Source of the DNA: Aquiflexum balticum DSM 16537 | GTDB taxonomy: Bacteria > Bacteroidota > Bacteroidia > Cytophagales > Cyclobacteriaceae | Direction: 5' to 3' | NCBI RefSeq assembly: GCF_900176595.1 | Contig: NZ_LT838813.1 | Coordinates: 2,994,001 to 3,058,000 of the forward strand | Length of the DNA stretch: 64,000 nt | Shown here: positions 45,160-56,131 of the stretch, in pieces | Layout: each line of letters opens with the position of its first letter | Position numbering within the stretch: position 1 is the first letter of the stretch | Position numbers and translations under genes: made by a program | The notes under the pieces: model-generated | Database searches by the model: none | What the model was told of the DNA's origin: nothing | The model's input: the letters and a program-made list of their open reading frames with translations, nothing else

Positions 45160-45292
45160 GCGGTTATTTTAAAAATATTTTAGTCGTAGGCTTATTTTTC
45201 TCAAAAATGATCGAGATCTTTTGTGGATTATCCTTATAATTAAAATTGTAAATGAGTAAAAAACAATAAAACTGTCCTATTTTGTACATATT

Positions 45293-46534
45293 ATGGATTT
45301 GATCGAAAATATAAAAGAGGCGCTTAGGTCTGTTAAGGTTAATCTCTTAAGGACAATTCTTACAGGAACCATAATTGCAATAGGGATTATGTCACTCGTA
45401 GGGATGTTGACTGCCATAGATGGGATTAAAACCCAGATAGCGGATAGCTTTTCAGGATTGGGAGCAAATAATTTTGATGTCCGGTCCAAAGGTTTTTCGG
45501 GAGGCAGAGGGGTACAGCAAGGTGTGGTAGAGAAAAGCTTCCCCATTGTTAGGTATAAAGAGGCCCTAAGCTTTCAGGAGCAATTTTCTTCAATTGGTCC
45601 ATCGACTGTGTTTACAAGTGTCACAGGCGCTGCTGAGGTCAAAAAAGGTTCAAAAAAAACAAATCCCAATGTAAGGGTAACCGGCATAGATGACCAATAT
45701 TTTAATCTAAAAGGACTAAAGCTCGAAAAAGGCAGGAATTTCAGTGCGACCGAAGTCCGGTATGGAAACAATGTCTGTATCATTGGGCTAGATATTGTGG
45801 AGACATTGTTTGGGAACGAGGAGCCCTTGAATGATTATATCACTGTCTACGGAAGAAGATACACAGTCGTTGGTGTACTGGAAAAGCAAGGCAGCGTTGG
45901 AGGTGGATCCGGTGCTGACCGGGCTATTTTTATTCCTGTGGAAAATGCGAGTAGATTGGACACAAGGGGTACCTTCAGGTATTCAGTTACCGCAAGTGGA
46001 TCGGATCCTTTGAGATTGGAATATGAAATGGGTCAAGCCACAGGTATAATGAGGAAAATCCGTCAGGATAGGGTTACCGATGAGGACTCATTTGAAATAG
46101 TCAAAAGCCAATCCGTGGCAGAGAGCCTGGAGGAGGTAGCTGGCTACCTTCGGATAGGTGGATTTGGTATAGGCTTTATTACACTTCTTGGTGCCTCAAT
46201 AGGATTGATGAATATTATGTTGGTTTCTGTAACCGAGAGGACAAGGGAAATCGGAATTCGTAAAGCTTTAGGGGCAACTCCCTTAAGAATCAGACAACAA
46301 TTTTTGATAGAGGCAATTGTCATTTGCATATTGGGAGGCATACTGGGAGTAATAATTGGAATAATTATCGGCAATGTAGTTGCTAATATTATAGGTCCGG
46401 GAGGATTTTTGATTCCTTGGTTATGGATTTTTGTAGGATTGGCTGTTTGTATTTTTGTGGGCTTGGCCTCAGGTTATTTTCCCGCCAGGAAAGCAAGTAA
46501 ACTCGACCCTATTGAATCACTTAGATATGAATAA
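45293..46534 (+). CDS. MacB/FtsX-type ABC transporter permease
   Basis: The protein has 413 residues. One N-terminal helix (about 18-42), a MacB-like periplasmic domain (about 50-270) and three C-terminal helices of the FtsX fold are seen (about 283-305, 335-360, 375-400). [17 protein letters not shown] and the C-terminal [17 protein letters not shown] are strong family marks. The ATPase partner is not adjacent. Probably works in efflux or lipoprotein-related mechanotransmission. Confidence 0.92.
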   Translation: MDLIENIKEALRSVKVNLLRTILTGTIIAIGIMSLVGMLTAIDGIKTQIADSFSGLGANNFDVRSKGFSGGRGVQQGVVEKSFPIVRYKEALSFQEQFSSIGPSTVFTSVTGAAEVKKGSKKTNPNVRVTGIDDQYFNLKGLKLEKGRNFSATEVRYGNNVCIIGLDIVETLFGNEEPLNDYITVYGRRYTVVGVLEKQGSVGGGSGADRAIFIPVENASRLDTRGTFRYSVTASGSDPLRLEYEMGQATGIMRKIRQDRVTDEDSFEIVKSQSVAESLEEVAGYLRIGGFGIGFITLLGASIGLMNIMLVSVTERTREIGIRKALGATPLRIRQQFLIEAIVICILGGILGVIIGIIIGNVVANIIGPGGFLIPWLWIFVGLAVCIFVGLASGYFPARKASKLDPIESLRYE

Positions 46535-46536
46535 CC

Positions 46537-48228
46537 ATGATTAAGGAAAACGAATTTGATGCAATTGTTATTGGTTCAGGTATCAGTGGGGGCTGGGCCG
46601 CAAAGGAGTTATGTGAAAAGGGGCTAAAAACTCTCGTTTTGGAAAGAGGTCGGAGTGTGGAGCACAAAAAGGATTATCCTACCATGACAGCAACAGCGTG
46701 GGATATGCCCCGTAGAAACAGGATGCCTTTGGCCGATAAGCTGGAAAATCCTGTAGTAAACCGGTGTTACGCCTATAAAGAAGATACAGAACATTTTTTC
46801 GTCAAAGACAAAGATCATCCCTATATCCAGGAAAAGCCATTTGATTGGGTCAGGGGTTATCAGGTCGGAGGAAAGTCCTTGCTTTGGGCCAGACAGACCC
46901 AACGTTGGAGCAAATATGATTTTGAAGCCCCGGGAAGGGATGGTTTTGCTGTGGACTGGCCAATACGCTACAATGATATTGACCCTTGGTACAGTTATGT
47001 AGAACGCTTTGTGGGAATCAGTGGAAACAAAGATGGAGTGGAAACCTTGCCTGATGGTGAATTTCTCCCTCCTTGGGAAATGAATTGTGTCGAAAAAGTA
47101 ATCAGGGACAGGATTGTGGAGGCATATAAGGACCGATTCGTCATGATTGGTAGGTGTGCCCATTTGACTGAACCTCAACCCCATCATTTGGAGCAGGGTA
47201 GGGGACAATGTATGGCCAGAAATCAATGTGAAAGAGGCTGCCCGTTTGGTGCATACTTCAGTTCTAATTCAGCTACTTTACCTGCAGCCGCAGCAACCGG
47301 TAATCTTACCATCAGACCGGACTCCGTGGTTCATTCCATTATTTATGACGATGCCAAGGAAAAGGTAACAGGTGTCAGAGTAATTGATAGGATCAACAAA
47401 ACTGCTACAGAATATTTTGCGAAGGTTATTTTTGTAAATGCCTCAGCACTCAATTCAAATCTTATCTTACTGAACAGCACGTCAAACAGATTTCCCAATG
47501 GTCTTGGTAACGACAGTGGCTTATTGGGCCAATACATTGCATTTCATAATTATAGAGGAAATATCAATGCCTCTTTTGAAGGATACGAGGATAAATTTTA
47601 TTTTGGAAGAAGGCCATGTGCTGTGATGATGCCAAATTTCCGGAATGTCAAAAAACAAGAAATGGATTTCCTCCGGGGATATATGACTTTTTACAGTGCT
47701 GTGAGAGGAGGTTGGGGAGGTAAACCCAATGCGCCTTTTGGAGAAGAATTCAAAGATCAGAATTCCAAACCTGGACCTTGGGGTGTATTTATGATGATGC
47801 AAGGGGAAACTATTCCCAAAGAGCAATCCAAAGTTACCCTTAGTCCCGATCAGGTAGATGAATGGGGTATGCCCCTATTGAACATTGATGTGGATTATGA
47901 TGACAATGATATTAAATCCATGAATGATTTTTTTGAGCAGGGTACTGAAATGTTGGAAAAAGCAGGCTGTTTTAATATCAGAACAAGAGATACCAAACAA
48001 GCACCTGGTTTGGACATCCATGAAATGGGGGGTGTCCGAATGGGAAAAGATCCCAAAACATCCTTATTAAATGGCTGGAACCAAATGCATCATTGCAAAA
48101 ATGTTTTTGTTACGGATGGGTCAAGTATGACATCTACCGGAAGTCAGAATCCTTCTATAACCTATATGGCATTGACAGCAAGAGCTGTGGATTATGCGGT
48201 AAAAGAAATGAAAAAAGGGGATTTTTAG
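46537..48228 (+). CDS. GMC-family FAD-dependent oxidoreductase
   Basis: The protein has 563 residues. FAD-binding GSGISGGWAAKEL at about 12-24 and LVLERGR follow the Rossmann pattern. RGYQVGGKSLLWARQ is the GMC signature, and MTSTGSQNPSITYMALTAR the C-terminal part with the active-site Asn region. Cys residues in RNQCERGCPFGAYFS are typical of the Bacteroidota sugar-oxidising subgroup. It starts 2 bp after the permease gene. Substrate unknown. Confidence 0.93.
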   Translation: MIKENEFDAIVIGSGISGGWAAKELCEKGLKTLVLERGRSVEHKKDYPTMTATAWDMPRRNRMPLADKLENPVVNRCYAYKEDTEHFFVKDKDHPYIQEKPFDWVRGYQVGGKSLLWARQTQRWSKYDFEAPGRDGFAVDWPIRYNDIDPWYSYVERFVGISGNKDGVETLPDGEFLPPWEMNCVEKVIRDRIVEAYKDRFVMIGRCAHLTEPQPHHLEQGRGQCMARNQCERGCPFGAYFSSNSATLPAAAATGNLTIRPDSVVHSIIYDDAKEKVTGVRVIDRINKTATEYFAKVIFVNASALNSNLILLNSTSNRFPNGLGNDSGLLGQYIAFHNYRGNINASFEGYEDKFYFGRRPCAVMMPNFRNVKKQEMDFLRGYMTFYSAVRGGWGGKPNAPFGEEFKDQNSKPGPWGVFMMMQGETIPKEQSKVTLSPDQVDEWGMPLLNIDVDYDDNDIKSMNDFFEQGTEMLEKAGCFNIRTRDTKQAPGLDIHEMGGVRMGKDPKTSLLNGWNQMHHCKNVFVTDGSSMTSTGSQNPSITYMALTARAVDYAVKEMKKGDF

Positions 48229-48383
48229 TAGATGAATATTTTTGTGAAAAATTGATCTTTTTAAAGAATAAAAAAAAAGAATTGATTATCAAGTTGTTAT
48301 AATTATGAACTAAAAATACACTGGAAGTATTTTTTGATTATTGGTATAATTCATACTTTGGCAAAACTATTTAACCCAAAACT

Positions 48384-50417
48384 ATGAAATATTTTTCACC
48401 ATTTTACTTGTTTTTTGGTGCACTTATTTGTCTATGCACCACCTCATATGCGGATATTGATAGAATAAAATTCGGTAAAGTTCCTGACGACGCTGTCTTA
48501 ATGAAAGTTTATGAAAATGATCTTAGTGCTGATGCGGTGGTACTTTCTCATATAGGTTTTACTAAAATAATTTTTCAGACCACTGTAGGCTTTCAGATAA
48601 ATTACCAAATTCATAAAGTGGTGAAAATTATCACTAAAGATGGAGTTTCCCAGTCAGATCTTCAGATACCCTATTACAATATTTCCGGAAGAACTGATCA
48701 GGTTGGTTCAATTAAAGGATTTGTGTATAATGAAGTGAACGGAAAAATTGTAAAAGAAAAAATTGAGAAAGTTCATGTATTTGATGAGGCGATCACAAAG
48801 ACATATAAAATGAAGAAAATTTCTCCTCCCAATGTTACGGAAGGATCAGTAATTGAAATCTATTATGAGATTTCTTCTGATCTTTTCAGTATGATAAGGG
48901 AATGGGAATTTCAGTCTCAAATACCAACAATGTGGAGTGAATTTACATTTGAATATCCGGAATACTTTTTATTCAACCAAGCCAATCAAGGATATGTTCC
49001 CTATACCATAAATGATAAAAAATTTGGAAAAGGAACAGCCAATTGGTCTGATATTGAAAGGACTAAATCAGGATATTCAGTAACTACAACTCAGTCTACC
49101 AATTCGGTTTCGTACAGTACCAATATTTTTCACTGGGCGATTGAAAATGCACCTGCTATGAAGCAGGAGCCATACATAGATAACCCTATGAGTTATGCAA
49201 CAAAAGTGGAGTTTCAACTTGAATCCATTCAGTTTCCCAATAGCCAGAGACAAATAATTACAGGAACATGGGATGAAATGTCTAAGGAGTTACTTAATGA
49301 TGAAGATTTTGGGAGGCACCTGACCAAAAGCAAATTTGCAGCGGATATTGTTACTGAATTGATAAAAGATGGTAAAACCGATTTAGAAAAAACCAATATA
49401 ATAATGAACCATTTGGGAGACAATGTCAAATGGGATGGCAGGAGAGGTATTTATCCTTCGAAGGCATTGGAAAAAGTATATAAAGAAGGGAAAGGTTCTT
49501 ATGCAGAAATTAATTTATTATTGACTTTATTTTTGAGGGAAGCAGGAATAGAAGCACACCCAATCGTAAGCTCAACGCGTGATTTGGGATTTTTAAATCC
49601 GAGCAATCCAGTAATGTATAAGTTAAATTGCGTCACCTCATTGGTGAAACTTGAGGACAAAGAGGTAGTTCTGGATGCAACAGATCCTGCTTTGCCAATA
49701 GGTTTTTTGCCGATAAACACTATAAATATGAGGGGTTGGGCAATTCTACCAAATGGTTCGAAATGGGTAGACCTGGTCAATTCAAGTGTTAATGTAGAAT
49801 CAGCAATATTTATCTCTAAAATCGTAGATGAATCGGTTCTGTTAAACGTTCAGAGAAACAATCAGGGCTATAAATCTGCAATAACAAAAAGTAAAATAAT
49901 TTCTGAAGGGAATGAAAAACACAGACAATCTTTTCAGGATGAATTCAAAGATTGGGAATTACTTTCTTTGACTTTGGAGAATGTTGAATCAAAGGAAAGT
50001 CCAATAACCGAGAAATTTGAATTAAAAGGAACAGGGGGGATAATATTTTCTGGAGATTTGATTTATTTCAATCCATTTGAAAATATGTTTTTATCAGAAA
50101 ACCCCTTTAAATTAGATTCAAGGGTTTTTCCAATTGATTTTATTTATCCTCAAAAAAGACAAGTAGTATTTGGTATTGAAATTCCGGAAGGGTATGTTAT
50201 TGACGAAATGCCTAAAAGCTTGATCAATCATTTTGCTGACAAGGGTATTGTTTATTCATTTAGAATTGCTTCCCAGGGGGATCAAAAAATTCAGATTATG
50301 ATCAGCTATCAGGTAAACGAGACTATGTATAAACCATCTCAATATAAAGATCTCCGTGAATTTTTTGATTTGATTTCCCAAAAGCAAAAAGAAAGCATAG
50401 TCCTTAAAAAAATATAG
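48384..50417 (+). CDS. DUF3857 transglutaminase-like protein with Tyr in place of Cys
   Basis: The protein has 677 residues with a signal peptide (about 1-23). The DUF3857 domain (about 55-220) is followed by a transglutaminase-like core (about 310-440) and a C-terminal DUF-type beta domain. The usual Gly-x-Cys position reads KGSYAEIN (Tyr373), so it is probably non-catalytic. Its neighbour at 50424 keeps the Cys. It is likely periplasmic or surface-located; function unknown. Confidence 0.85.
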   Translation: MKYFSPFYLFFGALICLCTTSYADIDRIKFGKVPDDAVLMKVYENDLSADAVVLSHIGFTKIIFQTTVGFQINYQIHKVVKIITKDGVSQSDLQIPYYNISGRTDQVGSIKGFVYNEVNGKIVKEKIEKVHVFDEAITKTYKMKKISPPNVTEGSVIEIYYEISSDLFSMIREWEFQSQIPTMWSEFTFEYPEYFLFNQANQGYVPYTINDKKFGKGTANWSDIERTKSGYSVTTTQSTNSVSYSTNIFHWAIENAPAMKQEPYIDNPMSYATKVEFQLESIQFPNSQRQIITGTWDEMSKELLNDEDFGRHLTKSKFAADIVTELIKDGKTDLEKTNIIMNHLGDNVKWDGRRGIYPSKALEKVYKEGKGSYAEINLLLTLFLREAGIEAHPIVSSTRDLGFLNPSNPVMYKLNCVTSLVKLEDKEVVLDATDPALPIGFLPINTINMRGWAILPNGSKWVDLVNSSVNVESAIFISKIVDESVLLNVQRNNQGYKSAITKSKIISEGNEKHRQSFQDEFKDWELLSLTLENVESKESPITEKFELKGTGGIIFSGDLIYFNPFENMFLSENPFKLDSRVFPIDFIYPQKRQVVFGIEIPEGYVIDEMPKSLINHFADKGIVYSFRIASQGDQKIQIMISYQVNETMYKPSQYKDLREFFDLISQKQKESIVLKKI

Positions 50418-50423
50418 CTTAGG

Positions 50424-52343
50424 ATGAAAAACAGGAATAAAAGGAGACTTTTTTTGGTTTTGGTTTCTTTAATTTGGTCCAGCATACATGCGCAGGTGAA
50501 TCTGTCGGATGTAACTCCTGATTGGTTTCAGGCACCGGCTATAATTCAGCAGAGAAGTCAAGAAATACTAGTTAATAAATCAGGAAGTTTCTTGGTAAAA
50601 ATAAAACTCATTTCAACAATTCTAAAGAAAGATGGTTCAGATTTGGCAGTCTTGGCTGTTGGATATTCCTCTGCAATTAAGATACGGAACATTTCTGGAA
50701 ACGTACTTGACTTATCCGGAAATATAATTTACAGATCAAAAAAATCGGATTTTGAAGATTTCAGTAATTTTAGTTCTTATGCCGGCTACAATGATAATAG
50801 GGTCAAAATCCTAAATTTGAAGCAGGTAAATTATCCCTATATCGTTGAATTTGAATATGAAGTTGAGTACCCCAATCTTTTTTATTTGCCAGATTGGACC
50901 CCCCAGCCTAATCCCAAAATTCCGGTTCAATTGGCTTCAACTAGTTATAGTTATCCAAAAGACAATAAGCTAAGATTTTTTATCAAAAACATCGCAGACG
51001 ATGCTTTTACAGAATCTGAAATGCCGGATGGAATGATAAAGAAGACATGGACTTTAAATAATTTACCTGTTTTTGAACCTGAGCCATATGTTCCTCTTAA
51101 TTACAGTGGAACAAAATTTTTATTGGCATCTGCCAGTACATTCGATTTTGATGGTTATAAAGGAGACTTAAGTACATGGGAATCAATGGGTAGTTGGATT
51201 CATCAGTTAAATATGGGTAAAAATAACCTTTCCGACAAAACAAAAAATGAAGTGGCTGACTTGATTGTTGGAGTAGATTCTGAAAAGGAAAAAGTAAAAT
51301 TGCTTTATGAATATATGCAGAATAAAACAAGGTATGTAAGTATTCAATTGGGGATTGGGGGGTTTATGCCCTTTGATGCTGCCACAGTGGATAGTTATGG
51401 ATACGGAGACTGTAAAGCTTTATCAAATTATATGTCAGCAATATTGGAAGTGGCCAACATTAAAAGTAATTATGCCTTAATCTATGGTGGTGCCAATAAT
51501 AGACAATTTTTCGAGGAATTTCCTGCCAATTATTTCAATCATGCTATACTAGCTGTCCCATTTGAGAAAGATACAGTTTGGTTGGAATGTACGAGCCAAA
51601 CTAATCCTTTTGGTTATTTAAGTGATTTTACATCTGATAGGTTTGCTTTGTTAATTACCGAAAATGGTGGCATGCTGGCAAAAACACCCAAATATGGATT
51701 TGAAGAAAATGTCCAGATTCAGGAAGGTAGATTTATCATCAATGAATCTGGCAATGCTGAAGCCTTTATTCAAATTAGGACTAAAGGACTTCAAATCGAG
51801 AATGGCAATATGCTTTCGGTTGCCAGAATTTCAAGTGAAGAAAAAGCTAAATGGATACAACAATACTTGAATTTGCCTTCATTGGAAGTTCAAAAACTTG
51901 AGTTTACGGTTCATCAAAATGATATCCCGGAAGTCAATGTAGAAACTATGCTAAATGTCAGGAATCTGGCAAATAAATCAGGGAATAGACTGTTTTTGCA
52001 GCCAAATCAAATCAATGTTTTTACCAATTCTATTTCGACTTCAAATAGCACCAGAACTAATTATTTCCAAAAGAATTTGGGTTATAGGGATTTTGATACT
52101 ATGGTGTTTAAATTACCGGATGGATTTGAAATAGAGAATTTCCCCATTGGTGTTAAATATACATCAGCATTAGGCGAATATGAAACTGAATTTATTATTG
52201 ATGGGGATGAATTGACATATAAAAGAACTCTTGAAATGAAAGATGGAATTTATGCTCCGGAATTATTTGATAATTACAGAGAATTTCTTTCACAAATCGA
52301 AAAGGCTGATAAGACCAAAGTAGTACTAAAGAAAATCAATTAA
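50424..52343 (+). CDS. DUF3857 transglutaminase-like protein, Cys present
   Basis: The protein has 639 residues. A signal peptide (MKNRNKRRLFLVLVSLIWSS) is followed by DUF3857 (about 50-215) and a transglutaminase-like core with Cys330 in YGYGDCKALS, a His in FNHAILAV and an acidic residue after it. The triad thus looks intact. It follows its paralogue by 6 bp in one operon. The pair may act together, one catalytic and one structural. Confidence 0.86.
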   Translation: MKNRNKRRLFLVLVSLIWSSIHAQVNLSDVTPDWFQAPAIIQQRSQEILVNKSGSFLVKIKLISTILKKDGSDLAVLAVGYSSAIKIRNISGNVLDLSGNIIYRSKKSDFEDFSNFSSYAGYNDNRVKILNLKQVNYPYIVEFEYEVEYPNLFYLPDWTPQPNPKIPVQLASTSYSYPKDNKLRFFIKNIADDAFTESEMPDGMIKKTWTLNNLPVFEPEPYVPLNYSGTKFLLASASTFDFDGYKGDLSTWESMGSWIHQLNMGKNNLSDKTKNEVADLIVGVDSEKEKVKLLYEYMQNKTRYVSIQLGIGGFMPFDAATVDSYGYGDCKALSNYMSAILEVANIKSNYALIYGGANNRQFFEEFPANYFNHAILAVPFEKDTVWLECTSQTNPFGYLSDFTSDRFALLITENGGMLAKTPKYGFEENVQIQEGRFIINESGNAEAFIQIRTKGLQIENGNMLSVARISSEEKAKWIQQYLNLPSLEVQKLEFTVHQNDIPEVNVETMLNVRNLANKSGNRLFLQPNQINVFTNSISTSNSTRTNYFQKNLGYRDFDTMVFKLPDGFEIENFPIGVKYTSALGEYETEFIIDGDELTYKRTLEMKDGIYAPELFDNYREFLSQIEKADKTKVVLKKIN

Positions 52344-52346
52344 AAC

Positions 52347-53666
52347 TTAGTGTTTTTCAAAGACAGCTTCAGGTTCCAAAACCTCAACATTGCCTTTAAT
52401 ATTGATTTCATTTAATGTTACTTGTTTCAATTCGTTGATCAGTAAAGGATCGTATTTTGCAGCTACCCGGATATAGTTTTCTGTGAATCCGTGCATCTGA
52501 CCGTCTTCAATGTCCTCCTCAAAAAGAACAGTAAAGGTTTTTCCCAGATTTTCTTCGTGAAATTTTCTTCTTTTTTTCTCAGAAAGGATGCGCAGCATTT
52601 TGGACCTTTCATTTCTCTTTTTCATGGGAACAACCTCATCCATTTCTGAGGCCCTGGTATTGGCACGCTCTGAATAAGTGAACACATGCAAGTAAGAGAT
52701 ATCCAATTCATTGAGGAAATTGTATGTTTCCAAAAACAGTTCATCTGTTTCTCCGGGAAACCCCACAATAACATCAACGCCAATACAGCAATGGGGCATT
52801 AAAGTCTTGATTTTGGAAACGCGGTCTTCATACAATTCCCTGAGGTATCGCCTGCCCATTTTTCTCAAGATAGTATTGCTGCCTGATTGCAAAGGAATAT
52901 GAAAGTGCGGTACAAATCTTTCGGAACGGGAGACAAATTCGATGATTTCATTAGTCAAAAGATTGGGTTCTATGGAAGAAATCCTGAACCGGTCAATTCC
53001 ATCAATCGCATCAAGTGCAAAAACCAAATCTGCAAAACGCTCTTTTCTTTTGCCCTCTTGTATCCCAAAATCACCAATATTGACCCCTGTAAGTACGACC
53101 TCTTTGACATCAGTCTGGGCTATTTCCCGTGCAGCGGAAAGAATATTCTCCACACTGTCACTTCTGCTTTTGCCACGGGCTAGTGGAATAGTGCAGAAAG
53201 CACAGCCATAGTTACAGCCATCCTGAACTTTAAGGAAGGTTCTGGTACGGTCATGAATAGAGTAGGCGTTATTGAATACATTGGCTTCCTGTATTTCAGA
53301 TGCAAGAACTTTGGTTTCCTGTTCCTTTGCAAAACCGTCAAGCAGTTCGATCAGTCTGAATTTTTCAGCAGCGCCCAATACAGCATCTACGCCTTCAATT
53401 TCGGAAATTTCCTTTGGTTTGAGTTGGGCGTAGCATCCAATAATTGTCACATAGGAGTTGGGGGATATTTTTTTGGCTTCTTTGACAATTTTTTTACACT
53501 TTCTGTCTGCATTCTCAGTTACAGAACAAGTATTGATAATGAAAATGTCCGGATTTTGATCAAAATCCACTTTTTCATACCCTTTGGCTTCAAACATCCT
53601 ACTGATGGTTGAAGTTTCAGAATAATTGAGTTTACACCCTAATGTATAAAACGCTACTTTTTTCAC
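52347..53666 (-). CDS. mtaB: tRNA t6A37 methylthiotransferase
   Basis: About 439 residues from GTG 53666 (TTG 53693 is also open). It adds a methylthio group to t6A37 of tRNAs. The N-terminal MTTase domain shows Cys in LGCKLN, NTCSVT and GCYAQ. The radical-SAM motif is Cys-x3-Cys-x2-Cys in CNYGCAFC. A TRAM domain lies at the C terminus. It ends 4 bp from the convergent DUF3857 gene. Confidence 0.94.
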   Translation of the reverse strand: MKKVAFYTLGCKLNYSETSTISRMFEAKGYEKVDFDQNPDIFIINTCSVTENADRKCKKIVKEAKKISPNSYVTIIGCYAQLKPKEISEIEGVDAVLGAAEKFRLIELLDGFAKEQETKVLASEIQEANVFNNAYSIHDRTRTFLKVQDGCNYGCAFCTIPLARGKSRSDSVENILSAAREIAQTDVKEVVLTGVNIGDFGIQEGKRKERFADLVFALDAIDGIDRFRISSIEPNLLTNEIIEFVSRSERFVPHFHIPLQSGSNTILRKMGRRYLRELYEDRVSKIKTLMPHCCIGVDVIVGFPGETDELFLETYNFLNELDISYLHVFTYSERANTRASEMDEVVPMKKRNERSKMLRILSEKKRRKFHEENLGKTFTVLFEEDIEDGQMHGFTENYIRVAAKYDPLLINELKQVTLNEINIKGNVEVLEPEAVFEKH

Positions 53667-53859
53667 CCTAACTCTATAATTTGCGAGCTGCAAAGTTAAA
53701 TATTATCCGGAAGTTTTCAATTTTCTATTTTTTCAGGGCAAACCATGATTTTTTTAGATGATCTTAGCAAGATTTATCTGGTTTTTTTATAAAAAATGTA
53801 AAAATTCAGAAAAATGGCCTCAAAAAAAGCGGATAAACTTAGAAATTCATATTATTTCA

Positions 53860-53867
53860 TATTTTTG
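53860..53867 (+). promoter_or_regulatory. Candidate -7 box of glnN
   Basis: TATTTTTG fits the Bacteroidota -7 consensus TAnnTTTG, 32 bp upstream of ATG 53900. A matching -33 box is not obvious. Confidence 0.35.
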
Positions 53868-53899
53868 TGGGTGTAAAATCAAACCACTTATTGTAGAAA

Positions 53900-56062
53900 A
53901 TGGCAACATTAAGACAAAGTGCGCTTTTAATCGCGCAGGGAAGACAAAGAACTTTTGTAAATCCCCCTTCTTCAAAAATATCAGATTTCTTTGGAAGTCA
54001 TGTTTTTGGAATCAAACAGATGAAAGAATCACTAGCTCCTTCAGTATTTAAAAAAGTGATGGAAGCTATTGATAAAGGTAGCAAGATAGATCCGGCTACA
54101 GCGGAAGAAGTAGCATCAGCTGTGAGAGTTTGGGCCTTGTCCAAATCTGTAACACACTACACTCACTGGTTTCAGCCTTTGACAGGATCAACTGCGGAAA
54201 AACACGACGCGTTTTTTGATGCACATGCAGGTATAGAAAAATTCAAAGGTTCGGCATTGGTTCAACAGGAACCTGATGCTTCATCATTTCCACATGGAGG
54301 TATTCGCTCCACATTTGAAGCAAGAGGGTACACCGCTTGGGATCCATCTTCTCCGATTTTTATTTTTGACAAGACGCTTTGTATCCCTACCATATTTGTA
54401 TCCTTCACCGGTGAAGCATTGGATTACAAAACCCCATTGTTAAAATCCATGGAAGCAATCAATGCAGCTGCGGTAGAGGTATGTCAGCTGTTTGACAGGA
54501 ATGTCAAGAAAGTGATTCCTTCCTTAGGGGTTGAACAGGAATATTTTGTGATAGACAAAGCTCTTTTTGCTACAAGACCTGATTTGGTCATGTCCGGGAG
54601 AACAGTCTTCGGTCATAATCCGGCAAGAGGTCAGCAATTGGAAGACCACTACTTTGGCTCAATACCTACCAGAGTTAAGGATTTTATGGTTGACTTTGAA
54701 ATTGAAGCACATAAGTTGGGAATTCCTGTTTCCACGCGTCATAATGAAGTAGCTCCGGGACAGTTTGAAGTTGCCCCTCTTTTTGAAGAAATCAACAAGG
54801 CAGTTGACCATAATCAATTGTTGATGGATTTGATGGACAAGGTTGCAGAAAAGCATAGTTTAAAGGTCTTGTTCCATGAAAAGCCTTTTGCAGGTGTAAA
54901 TGGAAGCGGTAAGCATAACAACTGGTCTTTGATTACAGATACAGGAGTCAATCTTTTCCAACCCAGTAATTCTGCTAGGGAAAACCTTCAGTTCCTTACT
55001 TTTGTGATTGCTACAGTAAAGGCTGTATATGATTATGCTGACTTATTGCGTGCAAGCATTGCCTCAGCCAGCAACGATTTCAGACTTGGTGCCAATGAAG
55101 CTCCTCCGGCTATTATGTCCGTTTTTCTTGGGTCTACATTAACTTCTGTATTGGATGAACTGGAAAAGAACGGTAATGTCAAAATCGAGAAAGGGGATAA
55201 CATGTATATGAAATTGGGTATTTCCAAAATTCCTGAAATCATATTGGATAATACAGACAGGAACAGGACTTCTCCTTTTGCATTTACAGGAAATAAATTT
55301 GAATTCAGAGCAGTAGGTTCCAGTGCAAATTCTTCCGGTCCTATGACAGTATTGAATGTGATTGTGGCTGAGGTATTGAAATCTCTGACCAAAGACATTG
55401 AGAAAGAAATCAATTCAGGTAAGGAAAAAAAGATTGCTATTGTCAATGTTCTGAGGAAATACATCAAAGAAAGTAAGAAAGTCAGATTTGAAGGAGACGG
55501 ATATTCTGAGGAATGGGCTTTGGAAGCGGAAAAGCGAAAATTATCCAATCTGAAAAGTACTCCTTTTGCTTTGGATGTCTATCACGATAAAAGAACTGTT
55601 GATTTGTTTTCCAGACATGGCGTGCTGAATCCGGTTGAAGTTCATGCAAGACATGAAATCATGTTGGAAAATTATATCAAGAAAGTACAGATTGAATCAA
55701 GGGTGATGGGAGACCTTGCACTGAATCATGTAATTCCAACTGCGATACTTTATCAAAATAAATTGATAGAAAATGCCAACGGTCTTAAAGGCTTGGGACT
55801 TGACAATACTGCTGCAATAGAAACAGTCAAAGAAATCAGCAGACATTTAGAGTCACTAAAAAAGAATGTCTATGAGATGACCGAGGCAAGAAAAAAACTG
55901 AACAAAGAGGAAGATATCGTCAAAAGAGCAAAAGGATATGGGGTGGAAGTGAAAGATGCTTATTTTGATAAAATCCGATATTCGGTTGATAAGCTTGAAT
56001 TGGTAGTAGACGACGAGTTTTGGCCATTGGTCAAATACCGGGAAATGCTATTTATCAAATAA
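53900..56062 (+). CDS. glnN: Glutamine synthetase type III
   Basis: The protein has 720 residues, the size of GSIII, which is typical of Bacteroidota. It makes glutamine from glutamate and ammonia with ATP. LGVEQEYFVIDK holds metal-binding Glu residues. EVAPGQFEVAPLFE and NGSGKHNNWSL are the core substrate-binding motifs. It is a single-gene unit that ends in tandem terminators. Confidence 0.97.
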   Translation: MATLRQSALLIAQGRQRTFVNPPSSKISDFFGSHVFGIKQMKESLAPSVFKKVMEAIDKGSKIDPATAEEVASAVRVWALSKSVTHYTHWFQPLTGSTAEKHDAFFDAHAGIEKFKGSALVQQEPDASSFPHGGIRSTFEARGYTAWDPSSPIFIFDKTLCIPTIFVSFTGEALDYKTPLLKSMEAINAAAVEVCQLFDRNVKKVIPSLGVEQEYFVIDKALFATRPDLVMSGRTVFGHNPARGQQLEDHYFGSIPTRVKDFMVDFEIEAHKLGIPVSTRHNEVAPGQFEVAPLFEEINKAVDHNQLLMDLMDKVAEKHSLKVLFHEKPFAGVNGSGKHNNWSLITDTGVNLFQPSNSARENLQFLTFVIATVKAVYDYADLLRASIASASNDFRLGANEAPPAIMSVFLGSTLTSVLDELEKNGNVKIEKGDNMYMKLGISKIPEIILDNTDRNRTSPFAFTGNKFEFRAVGSSANSSGPMTVLNVIVAEVLKSLTKDIEKEINSGKEKKIAIVNVLRKYIKESKKVRFEGDGYSEEWALEAEKRKLSNLKSTPFALDVYHDKRTVDLFSRHGVLNPVEVHARHEIMLENYIKKVQIESRVMGDLALNHVIPTAILYQNKLIENANGLKGLGLDNTAAIETVKEISRHLESLKKNVYEMTEARKKLNKEEDIVKRAKGYGVEVKDAYFDKIRYSVDKLELVVDDEFWPLVKYREMLFIK

Positions 56063-56066
56063 TTTT

Positions 56067-56131
56067 AAGAACCGCCATAGTGCGGTTCTTTTTTTGACTT
56101 ACCTTTTGTGTTCTTCAGGTAAGTCTTTTTT
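56067..56131 (+). terminator. Tandem terminators after glnN
   Basis: The first hairpin is AAGAACCGC/GCGGTTCTT with a 6-base loop and T7 (56067-56096). A second, ACTTACC/GGTAAGT with a 14-base loop and CTTTTTTG (56097-56131), follows at once. Confidence 0.85.
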
